A stretch of 28,173 nt of DNA from an uncultured Christensenellaceae bacterium (GCA_910587365.1 CAJUKJ010000020.1:1-28173); one strand, 5' to 3'. Numbered from the stretch's first letter, positions 16,041-24,058 are shown. Notes: generated by a model from the letters alone, not told the origin. Numbers and translations: made by a program.

Positions 16041-16069
16041 TTTACTTTTTATTCTAAATGTGGTATAAT
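16041..16069 (+). promoter_or_regulatory. Promoter of the topoisomerase operon
   Basis: TTTACT (16041-16046), 17-nt spacer, TATAAT (16064-16069) with an extended -10 TGG just before it. The expected start is near 16076, giving a leader of about 59 nt. Confidence 0.75.
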
Positions 16070-16134
16070 TAACCAGTGTAGTTATACAACATATGGTATT
16101 TTTATGATAAAACAAGGGAAAAAGTATTAAGTAC

Positions 16135-18207
16135 ATGGAAAAAAGCTATAACGCAGATGACTTAAAAATTCTTGAAGGGCTTGAAGCGGTGCGTATGCGT
16201 CCCGGTATGTATATCGGTTCCACGGGCATCAAGGGGCTTCATCATATTCTTTGGGAAATAGTTGACAACTCAGTAGACGAGGCTGCAAACGGCTATGCCG
16301 ACGAAATTACGGTAAAGCTATGGAACGACGGCTCGGCTTCTGTCGAGGATAACGGCAGGGGTATGCCGACCGACGTCAATACCAAAGCCAAGATGAGCGG
16401 CGTTGAAGTAATTTTTACCAAGCTTCACGCAGGCGGTAAATTCGATACGGAAAACTACGCCTTTTCGGGCGGTCTTCACGGTGTGGGTGCGTCGGTTACC
16501 AACGCGCTATCAAGCTGGCTTAAAGTAGAGGTGTACCGCGGTACGGTTTATAAAATGGGGTTTTCCAGCCGTTATGACGTGGAAAGGAAAAAGTGGCTTT
16601 GCGGCGTTGCCGACGGACCGCTTGAAAATACGCGCGAAAAGACGGGCAAGAAGGGTACTTTCGTAAGGTTTATGCCCGACGGCGAGGTGTTTGAAACCGT
16701 CGATTGGAGTTACGATACAGTATTCAAAAGACTTAAAGAGCTTGCGTTTTTAAATAAAGGTCTTAAAATCAACTTTATCGACGAACGCGAGGTTTACCGC
16801 GAAACCGAGGAAGAGGACGATTACGGCGAAACGAAAACCGTGCGCGAGCTTATGCCTGCACGCCCGCCCGTGTCGTTTAAGTACGACGGCGGACTTATCG
16901 ACTTTGTCAAATATCTCAACGGCGACCGTACTCCGCTGTATGCGACCCCGCTGTATTATTCAACCGTAAAGGATATCAAGCTTAAAAACGCGCCCGCAGG
17001 TAAAATAAAAATAGAGTTTGCGCTCTGCCATACCAAGGACGATTCTGAAAGTCTGTTTTCGTTTGTAAACAATATTTCCACCGTGGAGGGCGGCTATCAC
17101 GAAACGGGCTTCCACAACGGTCTTTTAAAGGTAATAAACGATTTTGCCAAAAGCAACGGCGTGTTAAAGGCAAAGGACGCACCTTTTATAGCCGACGACA
17201 TCAAAGAGGGCTTGACCGCTGTGCTGACCGTTAAGATGACGGGCGTAGAGTTTGAAGGGCAGACGAAAACCAAGCTCGGCAACCCCGAAGTAAAAGCTCC
17301 CGTCGAACAGGCTGTAATGGAAGGACTTAACAGCTTACTTGCCGTTAAGGGCAACAAGCCGATTTTCGACGAAATGGCTAAAAAGGCGAAGTTTGCAGCC
17401 GACGACAGAATAAAGCACCGTGCGGAAAGGGACGTCGCAAAGGCGGCTTCGGACAACGACGGACTGAACCTTATAGGAAAGCTTGCGCCCTGCTCGGGTA
17501 AAAACCCCGAAATGAACGAGCTGTTCATAGTCGAGGGCGACAGTGCGGGCGGTACGGCAAAACAGGCAAGGGTAAGGCAGTACCAGTCAATTCTGCCGCT
17601 TAGGGGCAAACCCCTGAACGTCCAGAAAAAGACGGCTTTGCAGGCGTTGCAGAACGAGGAAATAAAGACCCTCGTTTCGGCAATAGGCGCGGGCTTCAAC
17701 CGTTCGTTCGATGTGGACAAGACTAAATACAAAAAAGTTATAATACTTTCCGATGCAGACCAGGACGGTATGCACATCCGCTGTATCCTTTTAACCTTCT
17801 TTTTTAAATATATGCGCGACCTTGTAAACGCAGGCTACGTTTATATAGGTATGCCACCTCTATATAAGGTATATAAAAAGGAAACGGTGGAATATGCCTA
17901 CGACGACAAGGAGCTTGACGAAAAAATAAAAAAGGTAGGCAAGGGCTACCAGCTCCAACGTTATAAGGGTTTGGGCGAAATGTCTGCCGACCAGCTTTGG
18001 GATACGACGATGAACCCCGCAACACGCAACCTCATACAGGTCACTATCGACGACGCGGCGGAGGCTGCGGAAGTTATTGAAATGCTTATGGGCGACAAGG
18101 TCGAGGGGAGAAAGGAATTCCTTGCGCAGAACGCAAACTTCAACAAGGTTGACGGCTTTATAGAAAAAGTAAACTTCAAACCCGAAAATAATGCGGGAGG
18201 TTACTGA
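16135..18207 (+). CDS. parE: Type IIA topoisomerase subunit B, probably topoisomerase IV ParE
   Basis: ATP-driven half of a DNA topoisomerase, 690 aa. The GHKL ATPase has EIVDNSVDEA (41-50), DNGRGMP (72-78) and GGLHGVG (112-118). The transducer follows. The TOPRIM domain has EGDSAGG (467-473), PLRGKPLNV and the metal-binding DADQD of SDADQDG (539-545). The C-terminus has QRYKGLGEMSADQLWDTTMNP. I call it ParE rather than GyrB because the locus lacks dnaA/recF neighbours and the partner subunit lacks a GyrA box; a gyrase paralogue remains possible. The ATG at 16135 has only a distant AAGGG upstream, so start support is weak, but the YNADDLKILEGLEAVRMRPG beginning is canonical. It is the first gene of a two-gene operon. 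Confidence 0.9.
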   Translation: MEKSYNADDLKILEGLEAVRMRPGMYIGSTGIKGLHHILWEIVDNSVDEAANGYADEITVKLWNDGSASVEDNGRGMPTDVNTKAKMSGVEVIFTKLHAGGKFDTENYAFSGGLHGVGASVTNALSSWLKVEVYRGTVYKMGFSSRYDVERKKWLCGVADGPLENTREKTGKKGTFVRFMPDGEVFETVDWSYDTVFKRLKELAFLNKGLKINFIDEREVYRETEEEDDYGETKTVRELMPARPPVSFKYDGGLIDFVKYLNGDRTPLYATPLYYSTVKDIKLKNAPAGKIKIEFALCHTKDDSESLFSFVNNISTVEGGYHETGFHNGLLKVINDFAKSNGVLKAKDAPFIADDIKEGLTAVLTVKMTGVEFEGQTKTKLGNPEVKAPVEQAVMEGLNSLLAVKGNKPIFDEMAKKAKFAADDRIKHRAERDVAKAASDNDGLNLIGKLAPCSGKNPEMNELFIVEGDSAGGTAKQARVRQYQSILPLRGKPLNVQKKTALQALQNEEIKTLVSAIGAGFNRSFDVDKTKYKKVIILSDADQDGMHIRCILLTFFFKYMRDLVNAGYVYIGMPPLYKVYKKETVEYAYDDKELDEKIKKVGKGYQLQRYKGLGEMSADQLWDTTMNPATRNLIQVTIDDAAEAAEVIEMLMGDKVEGRKEFLAQNANFNKVDGFIEKVNFKPENNAGGY

Positions 18208-18209
18208 TA

Positions 18210-20705
18210 ATGGCAAAGAAAAACGACGGCAATTTTCAGACCTCCATTCCCACGGGCAAGGTTTTTACAACTCCGCTTGAAGAGGTAATGCCGCAGTCTA
18301 TGCTCCCTTATGCGGAGTTCGTCATTCTCGACAGAGCTTTGCCGAGAGTAGAGGACGGACTTAAACCCGTCCAAAGGCGCATTTTGTTCACTATGGCGGA
18401 AATGGGCTTAACCCCGGACAAGCCCCACAAAAAGTCCGCAAGAATAGTCGGCGACTGTATGGGTAAATACCACCCGCACGGCGACAGTTCGGTTTACGAC
18501 GCGATGGTAAGGATGGCGCAGGACTTCAATATGCGCCTGACGCTTGTAAACGGACACGGCAACTTCGGCTCGATTGACGGCGACCCCGCCGCGGCTATGA
18601 GGTATACCGAGGCAAGGCTTGAACCTCTCGCGTTAGAGCTTTTAAAGGACCTTGACAAGGAAACCGTACCCTTTTCGTTTAACTTTGACGATTCGCTTTT
18701 AGAACCGGACATTTTACCCGGCAGGTTTCCCAATTTGCTCGTTAACGGTGCAAACGGAATTGCGGTAGGTCTTGCGACGAATATCCCCACGCACAACCTC
18801 GGCGAAGTTATCGACGGGTGCTGCGCTTATATAGATAACCCTAAAATCTCGCTTAAAGAGATGATGGGTATTATCCCCGGTCCGGACTTTTCCACGGGCG
18901 GTTTCGTAATTGCCAAGGAATTGAAGCAGGCTTACGAAACGGGCAAGGGTAAAATTACTCTGCGTGCAAGGTATACCGTCGAACAGAGCGATTACGGTAA
19001 AAAGCATATTGTAATTACAGAGCTTCCTTACCAGACTAACAAGGCAGAGCTTTTAAGAAAGATTATGCTTTTAAAGGAGGATAAGAAGGAGCAGCTTTCG
19101 GGTATTACCGAAATTGTTGACGAGTCCGACCGCACGGGTATGCGCGCTGTTATAAGCTGTAAAAAGGAAGCGGACGTCGATGCGATACTTCAATTGCTTT
19201 TCAAGTACACCGATTTGGAGTGTACGTTCGGTATAAATATGGTAGCCATTGCGGGCGGAAGACCCCGCCAGCTCGGACTTATCGAGATAATTAGATATTA
19301 CGTCCAGTACCAGCGTCAGATAGTATTGAGAAGGACGCGTTACGAGCTTAAAGAAGCACTTGCGCGTTGCCATATCCTCGAAGGGCTTATAATTGGCGTC
19401 CATAACGTGGACGAGGTGGTGCGGATAATCAAGACCGCGGAATCCACCGCCGACGCGAGAAGAAAGCTGATGGAAAGGTTCGCCCTTTCCGAGCGTCAGG
19501 CACAGGCAATTCTCGATTTAAGGCTTGCCCGCCTTGCCAAGCTTGAAGTCAAAAAGCTCGAAGACGAGCTTGCCGCGCTCAGGAAGCGAATAGAGGAGCT
19601 GCGCGCGATTATAGACGATACGTCAAAGCAGTGGAGCATTGTCAAGTCGGAAATGCGCGAGATAAAGCGCAAGTACAAGTGCGAAAGAAAGACCCGCATC
19701 GTTGCCGACGAAACCAAGATTGCGGTCAAGCGCGCAGACGTGCAGAAAACCGTGTCTGATTGGTCGGTATGTATCAACGCGAATAATAACATCAAGTTCA
19801 TCGAAAAGGACGAATTTGCTTTTGCGGCAAAGAAAAAGCTTCCCGCTTCGGCTTCGCTTTCTATGCTCCATAAGCTCGTTTTAAACTGTAAGTCGGACGA
19901 CGCGGTGTATGCGTTTACCAATCTTGGCAACTGCGTCAAAATGAACGTAAGCTATGCCGAGGTTTCCGAGTTCAGGTCTGCGGGGCAGAAGTTTGAAAAG
20001 GCGGTGGAAGGAGTTCAGGCGGGAGAGTATCCCGTAAAACTTTTTGCGTGTGCAAAGAACTCCGTTCCCGAAGGCGAGCTGCTGTTCTTTACCAAGCAGG
20101 GCGCGGTCAAGCGTACCGCGTGGAGCGAATACCTGCAAGGCAAAAACGTTATGCCGGCGATTAAGCTCAAAGACGGGGACGAGCTGCTGACTGTCGAAAA
20201 GTTCGACGACGACGAGTTTTCCACAATGATTTTCGTTACGCGCAAGGGCTTGTGCCTGAACGCAAACAAGGACGAGGTTCCCGTGCAGGGCAGGATTGCC
20301 GGAGGCGTTAAGGGAATCGCGCTCGGCGGCGGCGACGAGGTGTTATTCGCCACACAGCATACGGGCGAGGGCGAACTTATAATTGTTACCACGCTCGGCG
20401 GCTTCAAACGCGTTGTTTCCTCTACTATCGACCCCATAGGCAGGGCGTGCAAGGGTGTTATGATTGCCGATATAAAGGGAAAGGGAGAAATTCTCTTTGC
20501 CGATTACGTAACAATACCTTATTCGGTCGCAGTCGTAAACGACGATAAGACGGTTGCTGAGGTTAACACCGAAGAAATACCCATCGAAACGCGCGTGTTT
20601 AAGGGCAAGCCCCTTAAAAAAGACGGCGTAAAAAAGGTTTCCGCAGTATATGCGTTGAAACACAGGTCGGATTATCCCGACGGCAGAATGCAGATAAAAT
20701 TTTAA
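18210..20705 (+). CDS. parC: Type IIA topoisomerase subunit A, probably topoisomerase IV ParC
   Basis: DNA-cleaving half of the enzyme, 831 aa, starting 2 nt after the ParE stop with GGGAGGT inside the end of parE. The winged-helix region has KYHPHGDSSVYDAMVRMAQ (87-105) and the catalytic Tyr132 in AAMRYTEAR. Quinolone-contact positions are the usual Ser93 and Asp97, so no classic resistance change is seen. The coiled-coil gate runs to about 500 (RLARLAKLEVKKLEDELAAL), then a C-terminal propeller (QGRIAGGVKGIALGGGDEV). The QRRGG(R/K)G GyrA box needed for negative supercoiling is missing from the first blade, which favours a decatenating topoisomerase IV. The length is closer to GyrA, so the subunit name is an inference. 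Confidence 0.88.
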   Translation: MAKKNDGNFQTSIPTGKVFTTPLEEVMPQSMLPYAEFVILDRALPRVEDGLKPVQRRILFTMAEMGLTPDKPHKKSARIVGDCMGKYHPHGDSSVYDAMVRMAQDFNMRLTLVNGHGNFGSIDGDPAAAMRYTEARLEPLALELLKDLDKETVPFSFNFDDSLLEPDILPGRFPNLLVNGANGIAVGLATNIPTHNLGEVIDGCCAYIDNPKISLKEMMGIIPGPDFSTGGFVIAKELKQAYETGKGKITLRARYTVEQSDYGKKHIVITELPYQTNKAELLRKIMLLKEDKKEQLSGITEIVDESDRTGMRAVISCKKEADVDAILQLLFKYTDLECTFGINMVAIAGGRPRQLGLIEIIRYYVQYQRQIVLRRTRYELKEALARCHILEGLIIGVHNVDEVVRIIKTAESTADARRKLMERFALSERQAQAILDLRLARLAKLEVKKLEDELAALRKRIEELRAIIDDTSKQWSIVKSEMREIKRKYKCERKTRIVADETKIAVKRADVQKTVSDWSVCINANNNIKFIEKDEFAFAAKKKLPASASLSMLHKLVLNCKSDDAVYAFTNLGNCVKMNVSYAEVSEFRSAGQKFEKAVEGVQAGEYPVKLFACAKNSVPEGELLFFTKQGAVKRTAWSEYLQGKNVMPAIKLKDGDELLTVEKFDDDEFSTMIFVTRKGLCLNANKDEVPVQGRIAGGVKGIALGGGDEVLFATQHTGEGELIIVTTLGGFKRVVSSTIDPIGRACKGVMIADIKGKGEILFADYVTIPYSVAVVNDDKTVAEVNTEEIPIETRVFKGKPLKKDGVKKVSAVYALKHRSDYPDGRMQIKF

Positions 20706-20845
20706 CCGCGTATATACATTGCAATACGGCGTTAAGCTCAGCTTTTTATCGGTCGCGTACTTCCGGTATGCTCCTCAAAAAATGCTCGCTTGCCTTATCT
20801 TGCCCATATCTACGCAGTTTGCAAAATATGACTTAGGAGTTTATA

Positions 20846-21805
20846 ATGACAAAAAAGGATTTAAAAATGCAAACGGAAGAAGTCAGAAAAAAGGTAAAAA
20901 AACTCGGTCCGATAAAAATTATTATTTTATTGATAATGGCAATAGGTACGGTTTGTTCATACGTCTTCCACGACTGGATATTCCCTGCAACCAGCGTTTT
21001 CAATAAGGGTGTTTCAAGCTCGGAATTTGTTAACGGGCTACTCGCGCTCGTTCCGAAAATTATTCAGGCTATACAGGTAATAACGATTGTTCTTATTATT
21101 ATGACCGTCGTACTTCTGACAATAAACCGCATCTTCAAAAAAAACCAGCGTGAGATAACGGTCATAAGGCTTATAAGCAACCTTATAAAGACGGTTGTCG
21201 TTATCGGGCTTGTAATTGCCGTTCTTGCAATTTGGGGCATAGACACCACTGCGCTTATAACGGGTGCGGGAGTTATTACCCTTGTAGTCGGTCTTGGAAT
21301 GCAGAGCCTTATTTCTGACGTGGTTGCGGGATTGTTTATAGTATTTGAAAACGAATTTAACGTCGGCGACATCATAACGATAGACGGTTTCCGCGGAACG
21401 GTCGTTTCCATAGGAATAAGGACTACCAAGCTCGAAGCGTTGGGAAATATCAAAATAATAAACAACAGCGATATAAGGGGAGTTCTTAACCAGACGGTAA
21501 TGCCCTCAACTGCGAAAACGCTTATCGACGTAGAATACGGCGAATCGCTCGCGCACGTTGACGAAGTAATAAAGCAAAATCTTCCCGGTATAAAGGTTGA
21601 CGGAATAACGGGAGATATATGCTATGACGGCGTTGCCGAACTCGGCGCGTCGGGCGTGACCCTGCAGTTTACCGCAACGTGTTACGAGGGCGACATCTTC
21701 GCCGTCCAGCGCGAAATGAACAAAAAGCTGAAAAATATGTTCGACGAAAACGGAATAGGTATTCCCTTCCCGCAGCTTGTCGTGCATACCGCGCAAGAAA
21801 AATAA
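20846..21805 (+). CDS. MscS-family small-conductance mechanosensitive channel
   Basis: Membrane channel that opens on hypo-osmotic shock to release solutes. The 319-aa length is usual. An N-terminal cytoplasmic helix precedes TM1 (IIILLIMAIGTVCSYVF) and TM2 (ALVPKIIQAIQVITIVLIIMT), then VVVIGLVIAVLAIWGID. The pore-lining TM3 holds GAGVITLVVGLGMQSLISDV, with the Gly/Ala packing pattern of the family. The cytoplasmic beta domain begins ENEFNVGDIITIDGFRG and VVSIGIRTTKLEALGN, and the C-terminal domain is helical. AGGAG precedes ATG 20846. It stands 140 bp after parC; the gap holds no clear promoter or strong terminator, so read-through from the topoisomerase operon is possible. A promoter for the next gene lies soon after its stop. 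Confidence 0.9.
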   Translation: MTKKDLKMQTEEVRKKVKKLGPIKIIILLIMAIGTVCSYVFHDWIFPATSVFNKGVSSSEFVNGLLALVPKIIQAIQVITIVLIIMTVVLLTINRIFKKNQREITVIRLISNLIKTVVVIGLVIAVLAIWGIDTTALITGAGVITLVVGLGMQSLISDVVAGLFIVFENEFNVGDIITIDGFRGTVVSIGIRTTKLEALGNIKIINNSDIRGVLNQTVMPSTAKTLIDVEYGESLAHVDEVIKQNLPGIKVDGITGDICYDGVAELGASGVTLQFTATCYEGDIFAVQREMNKKLKNMFDENGIGIPFPQLVVHTAQEK

Positions 21806-21818
21806 TACCGCAAAATAT

Positions 21819-21847
21819 TTGTATAAATTATCTAACGGTGGTATAAT
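21819..21847 (+). promoter_or_regulatory. Promoter of the DUF1858 gene
   Basis: TTGTAT (21819-21824), 17-nt spacer, TATAAT (21842-21847) with extended -10 TGG before it. Transcription would start near 21854, giving a leader of about 70 nt. Confidence 0.72.
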
Positions 21848-21860
21848 AGTTTTAATATGT

Positions 21861-21911
21861 TACGGCGCAGAATAGCCGTAAAAATTTGTGAATAAAAATT
21901 GTGAATAAAAA
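21861..21911 (+). repeat. Leader hairpin and 13-bp tandem duplication before the DUF1858 gene
   Basis: The leader contains a stem TACGGC-gcagaata-GCCGTA (21861-21880). Two perfect back-to-back copies of TTGTGAATAAAAA follow (21886-21898 and 21899-21911). The second copy runs straight into the AAGGAG ribosome site (21910-21915). The duplicate is either a recent slip or a doubled binding site. Confidence 0.6.
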
Positions 21912-21925
21912 GGAGATATGTTTAT

Positions 21926-22126
21926 ATGGCTAAAATAACCAAGGATACATTAATTGTAGATTGTCTTAAAATAAATCCCAACAGTGCGGAAATTTTACAG
22001 GCGGTAGGTATGCACTGCCTCGGCTGCGCGATGGCACACGGCGAAACTATTGAACAGGCGGTATTCGTTCACGGTAACGATTTGGACGACCTGCTTGCAA
22101 AACTCAATGAAGGAATAGAAGATTAA
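21926..22126 (+). CDS. DUF1858-type CxxC protein (ScdA/hybrid-cluster-associated domain)
   Basis: A 66-aa single-domain protein, preceded by AAGGAG. It matches the small DUF1858/redox-disulfide family: KDTLIVDCLKINPNSAEILQ, then the hallmark GMHCLGCAMAHGETIEQA with its Cys-x-x-Cys pair, and a C-terminal helix LDDLLAKLNEGI. Family members occur alone or fused to iron-sulfur repair (ScdA) proteins, and are thought to bind metal or act in thiol redox chemistry; the exact role is not settled. It forms a single-gene unit with its own promoter and a strong palindromic terminator. Confidence 0.92.
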   Translation: MAKITKDTLIVDCLKINPNSAEILQAVGMHCLGCAMAHGETIEQAVFVHGNDLDDLLAKLNEGIED

Positions 22127-22130
22127 TAAA

Positions 22131-22170
22131 AATAAGGCGTCCGCGCGTTATAACGCGCGGACGCCTTATT
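22131..22170. terminator. 40-bp perfect palindrome terminator
   Basis: Two exact 20-nt arms meet with no spacer; each arm starts AATAAGGCGTCCGCGCGTTA. As RNA it folds to a very stable hairpin with the tip at the TTATAA centre and ends CCTTATTTTC on the plus strand. Because it is symmetric it can act on both strands. Confidence 0.88.
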
Positions 22171-22187
22171 TTCAACGTAAAACGCAA

Positions 22188-22216
22188 TTGACATTGCACG
22201 TTCCGTACCGTATAAT
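22188..22216 (+). promoter_or_regulatory. Consensus promoter of the zinc-ribbon gene
   Basis: TTGACA (22188-22193), 17 nt, TATAAT (22211-22216). The ribosome site AAAGGGGG stands in the ~29-nt leader before ATG 22252. An intact strong promoter suggests the gene is still transcribed in spite of its frameshift. Confidence 0.85.
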
Positions 22217-22251
22217 GATTGTACTGTAAATGTTAAAGGGGGTTATAGTAA

Positions 22252-22722
22252 ATGTACTGTCCTAAATGCGGCAAACAACTTCCCGACAATTCGCGGTTTT
22301 GTCCCGGGTGCGGCGCGTCCTTCAATCCAACTTCACAGCCTACTGTCCTGCCGTCGCAAAGCGTCAACGCGGGCTTTTGCGTATTAAGCGTTCTTTTTCC
22401 CGTTGTCGGTTTAATTTTCTTTATTATCTGGCAAAGGGAAAAGCCCAAACAGTCCAAAGCCTGCGGAATATGCGCGTTGGTCGCTTTGATCGTAGAGTTT
22501 GTTGCCGGTATGATTTTAGGCATTTGTCTTGGTTTGGCAATTGTAAAAAACGGCGGCTGGGAAACGCGTTTGCCCGACGTTACTAAACCGACCGTTCCCG
22601 ATAGGAGTCCGGAGTTACCCGAATGCGAAGAAACGGGCGACGGCGTACTTACCTTTGCTTATTACGGTAACGGCAACAAAGTCTGCTACGATAATTTGAC
22701 CGACAGTATAATCACAGTATAA
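22252..22722 (+). CDS. Zinc-ribbon membrane protein, C-terminus cut by a frameshift
   Basis: The 156-aa product starts with a zinc ribbon of two CxxC pairs (YCPKCGKQL and FCPGCGASF, residues 3-22). A Pro/Ser linker and two hydrophobic segments follow (CVLSVLFPVVGLIFFIIW, about 43-60; ALVALIVEFVAGMILGICLG, about 75-97), then a Pro-rich linker and a small extracellular beta-like domain (GDGVLTFAYYGNGNKVCYDN). The frame ends at TAA 22720 right after an 11-bp tandem duplication. Removing one copy restores an open frame to 22838 (191 aa) with a sensible continuation (VWSGRKVTVYGIENKDG). So this looks like a recently damaged gene, or one that switches by repeat slippage. Zinc-ribbon membrane proteins of this shape are common in Clostridia; the function is unknown. 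Confidence 0.8.
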   Translation: MYCPKCGKQLPDNSRFCPGCGASFNPTSQPTVLPSQSVNAGFCVLSVLFPVVGLIFFIIWQREKPKQSKACGICALVALIVEFVAGMILGICLGLAIVKNGGWETRLPDVTKPTVPDRSPELPECEETGDGVLTFAYYGNGNKVCYDNLTDSIITV

Positions 22723-22726
22723 TCGT
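22705..22726 (+). repeat. 11-bp tandem duplication causing a frameshift
   Basis: AGTATAATCAC (22705-22715) is followed directly by AGTATAATCGT (22716-22726). The first nine bases are identical. Eleven is not a multiple of three, so the second copy throws the zinc-ribbon gene out of frame. Confidence 0.8.
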
Positions 22727-22838
22727 ATGGAGCGGCAGAAAAGTAACCGTGTACGGCATAGAAAACAAGGACGGTTTGTATATTGCCGTTTGCGGTGGAA
22801 GCGGTTATGTGGGATTAATTGATTTATGCAAAATATGA
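22719..22838 (+). pseudogene. Out-of-frame 3' end of the zinc-ribbon gene
   Basis: Reading from 22719 in the third frame gives about 39 residues beginning IIVWSGRKVTVYGIENKDG and ending LIDLCKI with TGA at 22836-22838. It has no start codon or ribosome site. It keeps alternating beta-strand character like the end of the upstream ORF, and a terminator follows 2 bp later at 22841, as expected for the original gene end. Confidence 0.7.
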
Positions 22839-22840
22839 TT

Positions 22841-22874
22841 AACGGCGGCGCGCTAATTAAAGCGCGCCGCCGTT
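22841..22874 (+). terminator. Terminator after the zinc-ribbon gene
   Basis: AACGGCGGCGCGCT (22841-22854), loop AATTAA, AGCGCGCCGCCGTT (22861-22874): a perfect 14-bp GC-rich stem with a short T tract. It sits just after the ancestral stop at 22838, not after the present stop at 22722, which supports the frameshift view. Confidence 0.82.
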
Positions 22875-22908
22875 TCCATTCATTGCCACGTATGGTAAAA
22901 TTTTTGCA

Positions 22909-22937
22909 TTGCATAAGTGTACATATTAATATATAAT
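22909..22937 (+). promoter_or_regulatory. Promoter of the NlpC/P60 lipoprotein, probably leaderless
   Basis: TTGCAT (22909-22914), 17 nt, TATAAT (22932-22937). The ATG at 22944 begins 6 nt after the -10 box, at the expected transcription start, and no ribosome site exists. Confidence 0.7.
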
Positions 22938-22943
22938 ATACTT

Positions 22944-23849
22944 ATGAAAATTAAAAATTTAGCGGCATTAATTGCAGCGGCAACGGTAGCCGTTTCATTG
23001 ACGGGTTGCGCTGTGGACAAAGAAAACCAGACAGGGGACGGCGACGTTGAAATAACCGAGCGTTTACCCGAAACTTTACCTCCCGTAGGGATAACTCCCG
23101 AAGACCCCCCGACGGAAGAACCTCCGACCGAAACACAGCCGCCGGTAGAGGAGGAGCCTCCTGCCGAGGAGCCGCCCGCGGTTAAACCGCCTACGGTATC
23201 CGAACCGAAAGTCCAAACCGTATCTTACGTAAAGGTAACCTCCGATAACGTAAATATACGCACGGGTGCGGGAACCGGCTATGCGATAGCGGGAACGGCG
23301 GAAAAATCCACGCTTTACGCGTGCCTCGGCGAAGAGAACGGCTGGTATAAAACCAGGTACCGCAATAAAATAGTGTACATATCCAAAAAGTATTGCGTGA
23401 TTACCGAAATGAATAAAAGCGATAACGAGCAAATCGAAGCGGTAATTGCGGAAGGTACGAAATTTATGGGGGTACCCTATGTATACGGTGCGGTGCGTCT
23501 GCACGACGGTAAAGGTAATATGTACAAAAGCTTTTCGGTAAACGCTTTTGACTGCTCGTCGCTTATGCAGTATATCTTTTACAAGGGCGCGGACAAGCTG
23601 TTGCAGGTAAACACACGCACCCAGATTTATCAGGGGAAGACGGTTTCAAAAGCTAATCTCAAACGCGGTGACCTGATGTTCTTTACAAACGCTTCCCGTA
23701 AGAATAATACCGGGATAGAACGTGTGGGACACGTCGCGCTTTACCTCGGCGACAACTATATTTTACACACGGCGTCGGACTATGCGAAGATTGAACAGAT
23801 TTCATCAACGCGGTGGGGGTACTATATACAGTCCCAAAGAATTATTTAA
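22944..23849 (+). CDS. SH3 - NlpC/P60 cell-wall hydrolase lipoprotein
   Basis: A 301-aa lipoprotein likely to cut peptidoglycan stem peptides outside the cell membrane. The signal (KIKNLAALIAAATVAVSLTGC) ends in a lipobox with Cys22. Then come a Pro/Glu-rich wall-spanning linker (PPTEEPPTETQPP, about 52-85) and an SH3 domain (about 95-150: DNVNIRTGAGTGYAIAGTA, ENGWYKTRYRNKIVYI). The NlpC/P60 domain follows with catalytic Cys204 in AFDCSSLMQYIF, His263 in GHVALYLG and a polar third residue at His275 (YILHTAS). GVPYVYGAV before the Cys and RGDLMFF before the His are standard. I choose ATG 22944 because it begins the lipoprotein signal; a start at 22917 would place hydrophobic residues ahead of it and lie upstream of the -10 box. 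All catalytic residues are present. Confidence 0.9.
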   Translation: MKIKNLAALIAAATVAVSLTGCAVDKENQTGDGDVEITERLPETLPPVGITPEDPPTEEPPTETQPPVEEEPPAEEPPAVKPPTVSEPKVQTVSYVKVTSDNVNIRTGAGTGYAIAGTAEKSTLYACLGEENGWYKTRYRNKIVYISKKYCVITEMNKSDNEQIEAVIAEGTKFMGVPYVYGAVRLHDGKGNMYKSFSVNAFDCSSLMQYIFYKGADKLLQVNTRTQIYQGKTVSKANLKRGDLMFFTNASRKNNTGIERVGHVALYLGDNYILHTASDYAKIEQISSTRWGYYIQSQRII

Positions 23850-23919
23850 GAACTTAATAGAAAAAACAAGCGGGCAAAGAGGTGTCTGTTATAGGAATTT
23901 TTTCTTGGACAAACAAATA

Positions 23920-23970
23920 GCGCACTACTTCGTTTACGAAGTAGTGCGCGACAGCCTATAATTATGGGCT
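23920..23970. repeat. Two adjacent inverted repeats downstream of the lipoprotein
   Basis: The 270-bp gap between genes holds a 30-bp near-seamless palindrome (14-nt arms, GCGCACTACTTCGT on the left, 23920-23949) followed by AGCCTAT-aatt-ATGGGCT (23953-23970). Neither has a T tract. The region shows no gene. A proper terminator follows at 24008. Confidence 0.65.
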
Positions 23971-24007
23971 AAAATAAAAAACAACTTCAAAGCGACATTA
24001 TTCACAT

Positions 24008-24043
24008 AAAGCAAGGTTTTGACATTGAAAGCCTTGCTTTTTT
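24008..24043 (+). terminator. Rho-independent terminator
   Basis: AAAGCAAGGTTTT (24008-24020), loop GACATTG, AAAGCCTTGCTTT (24028-24040): a 13-bp stem with one G-U pair, then TTT. It would end transcripts from the lipoprotein gene. Its arm shares AAAGCAAGG with the terminator at 14688. Confidence 0.85.
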
Positions 24044-24058
24044 AAGTAAAAACAAAAA

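Noticed and set aside
17097..17777. 226-codon open frame on the minus strand within the topoisomerase B gene
   Set aside because: It lies fully antisense to conserved ParE sequence, is rich in Ser/Ala/Phe in the manner of a reverse-frame shadow, and has no ribosome site.
18479..18530. Quinolone-resistance change in the ParC helix
   Set aside because: The key positions read Ser93 and Asp97, the usual sensitive residues.
20719..21006. 95-codon open frame ahead of and overlapping the MscS gene
   Set aside because: It lacks a ribosome site and its second half reads the MscS gene in another frame. The spacer part might be a dispersed repeat, but no copy is present here.
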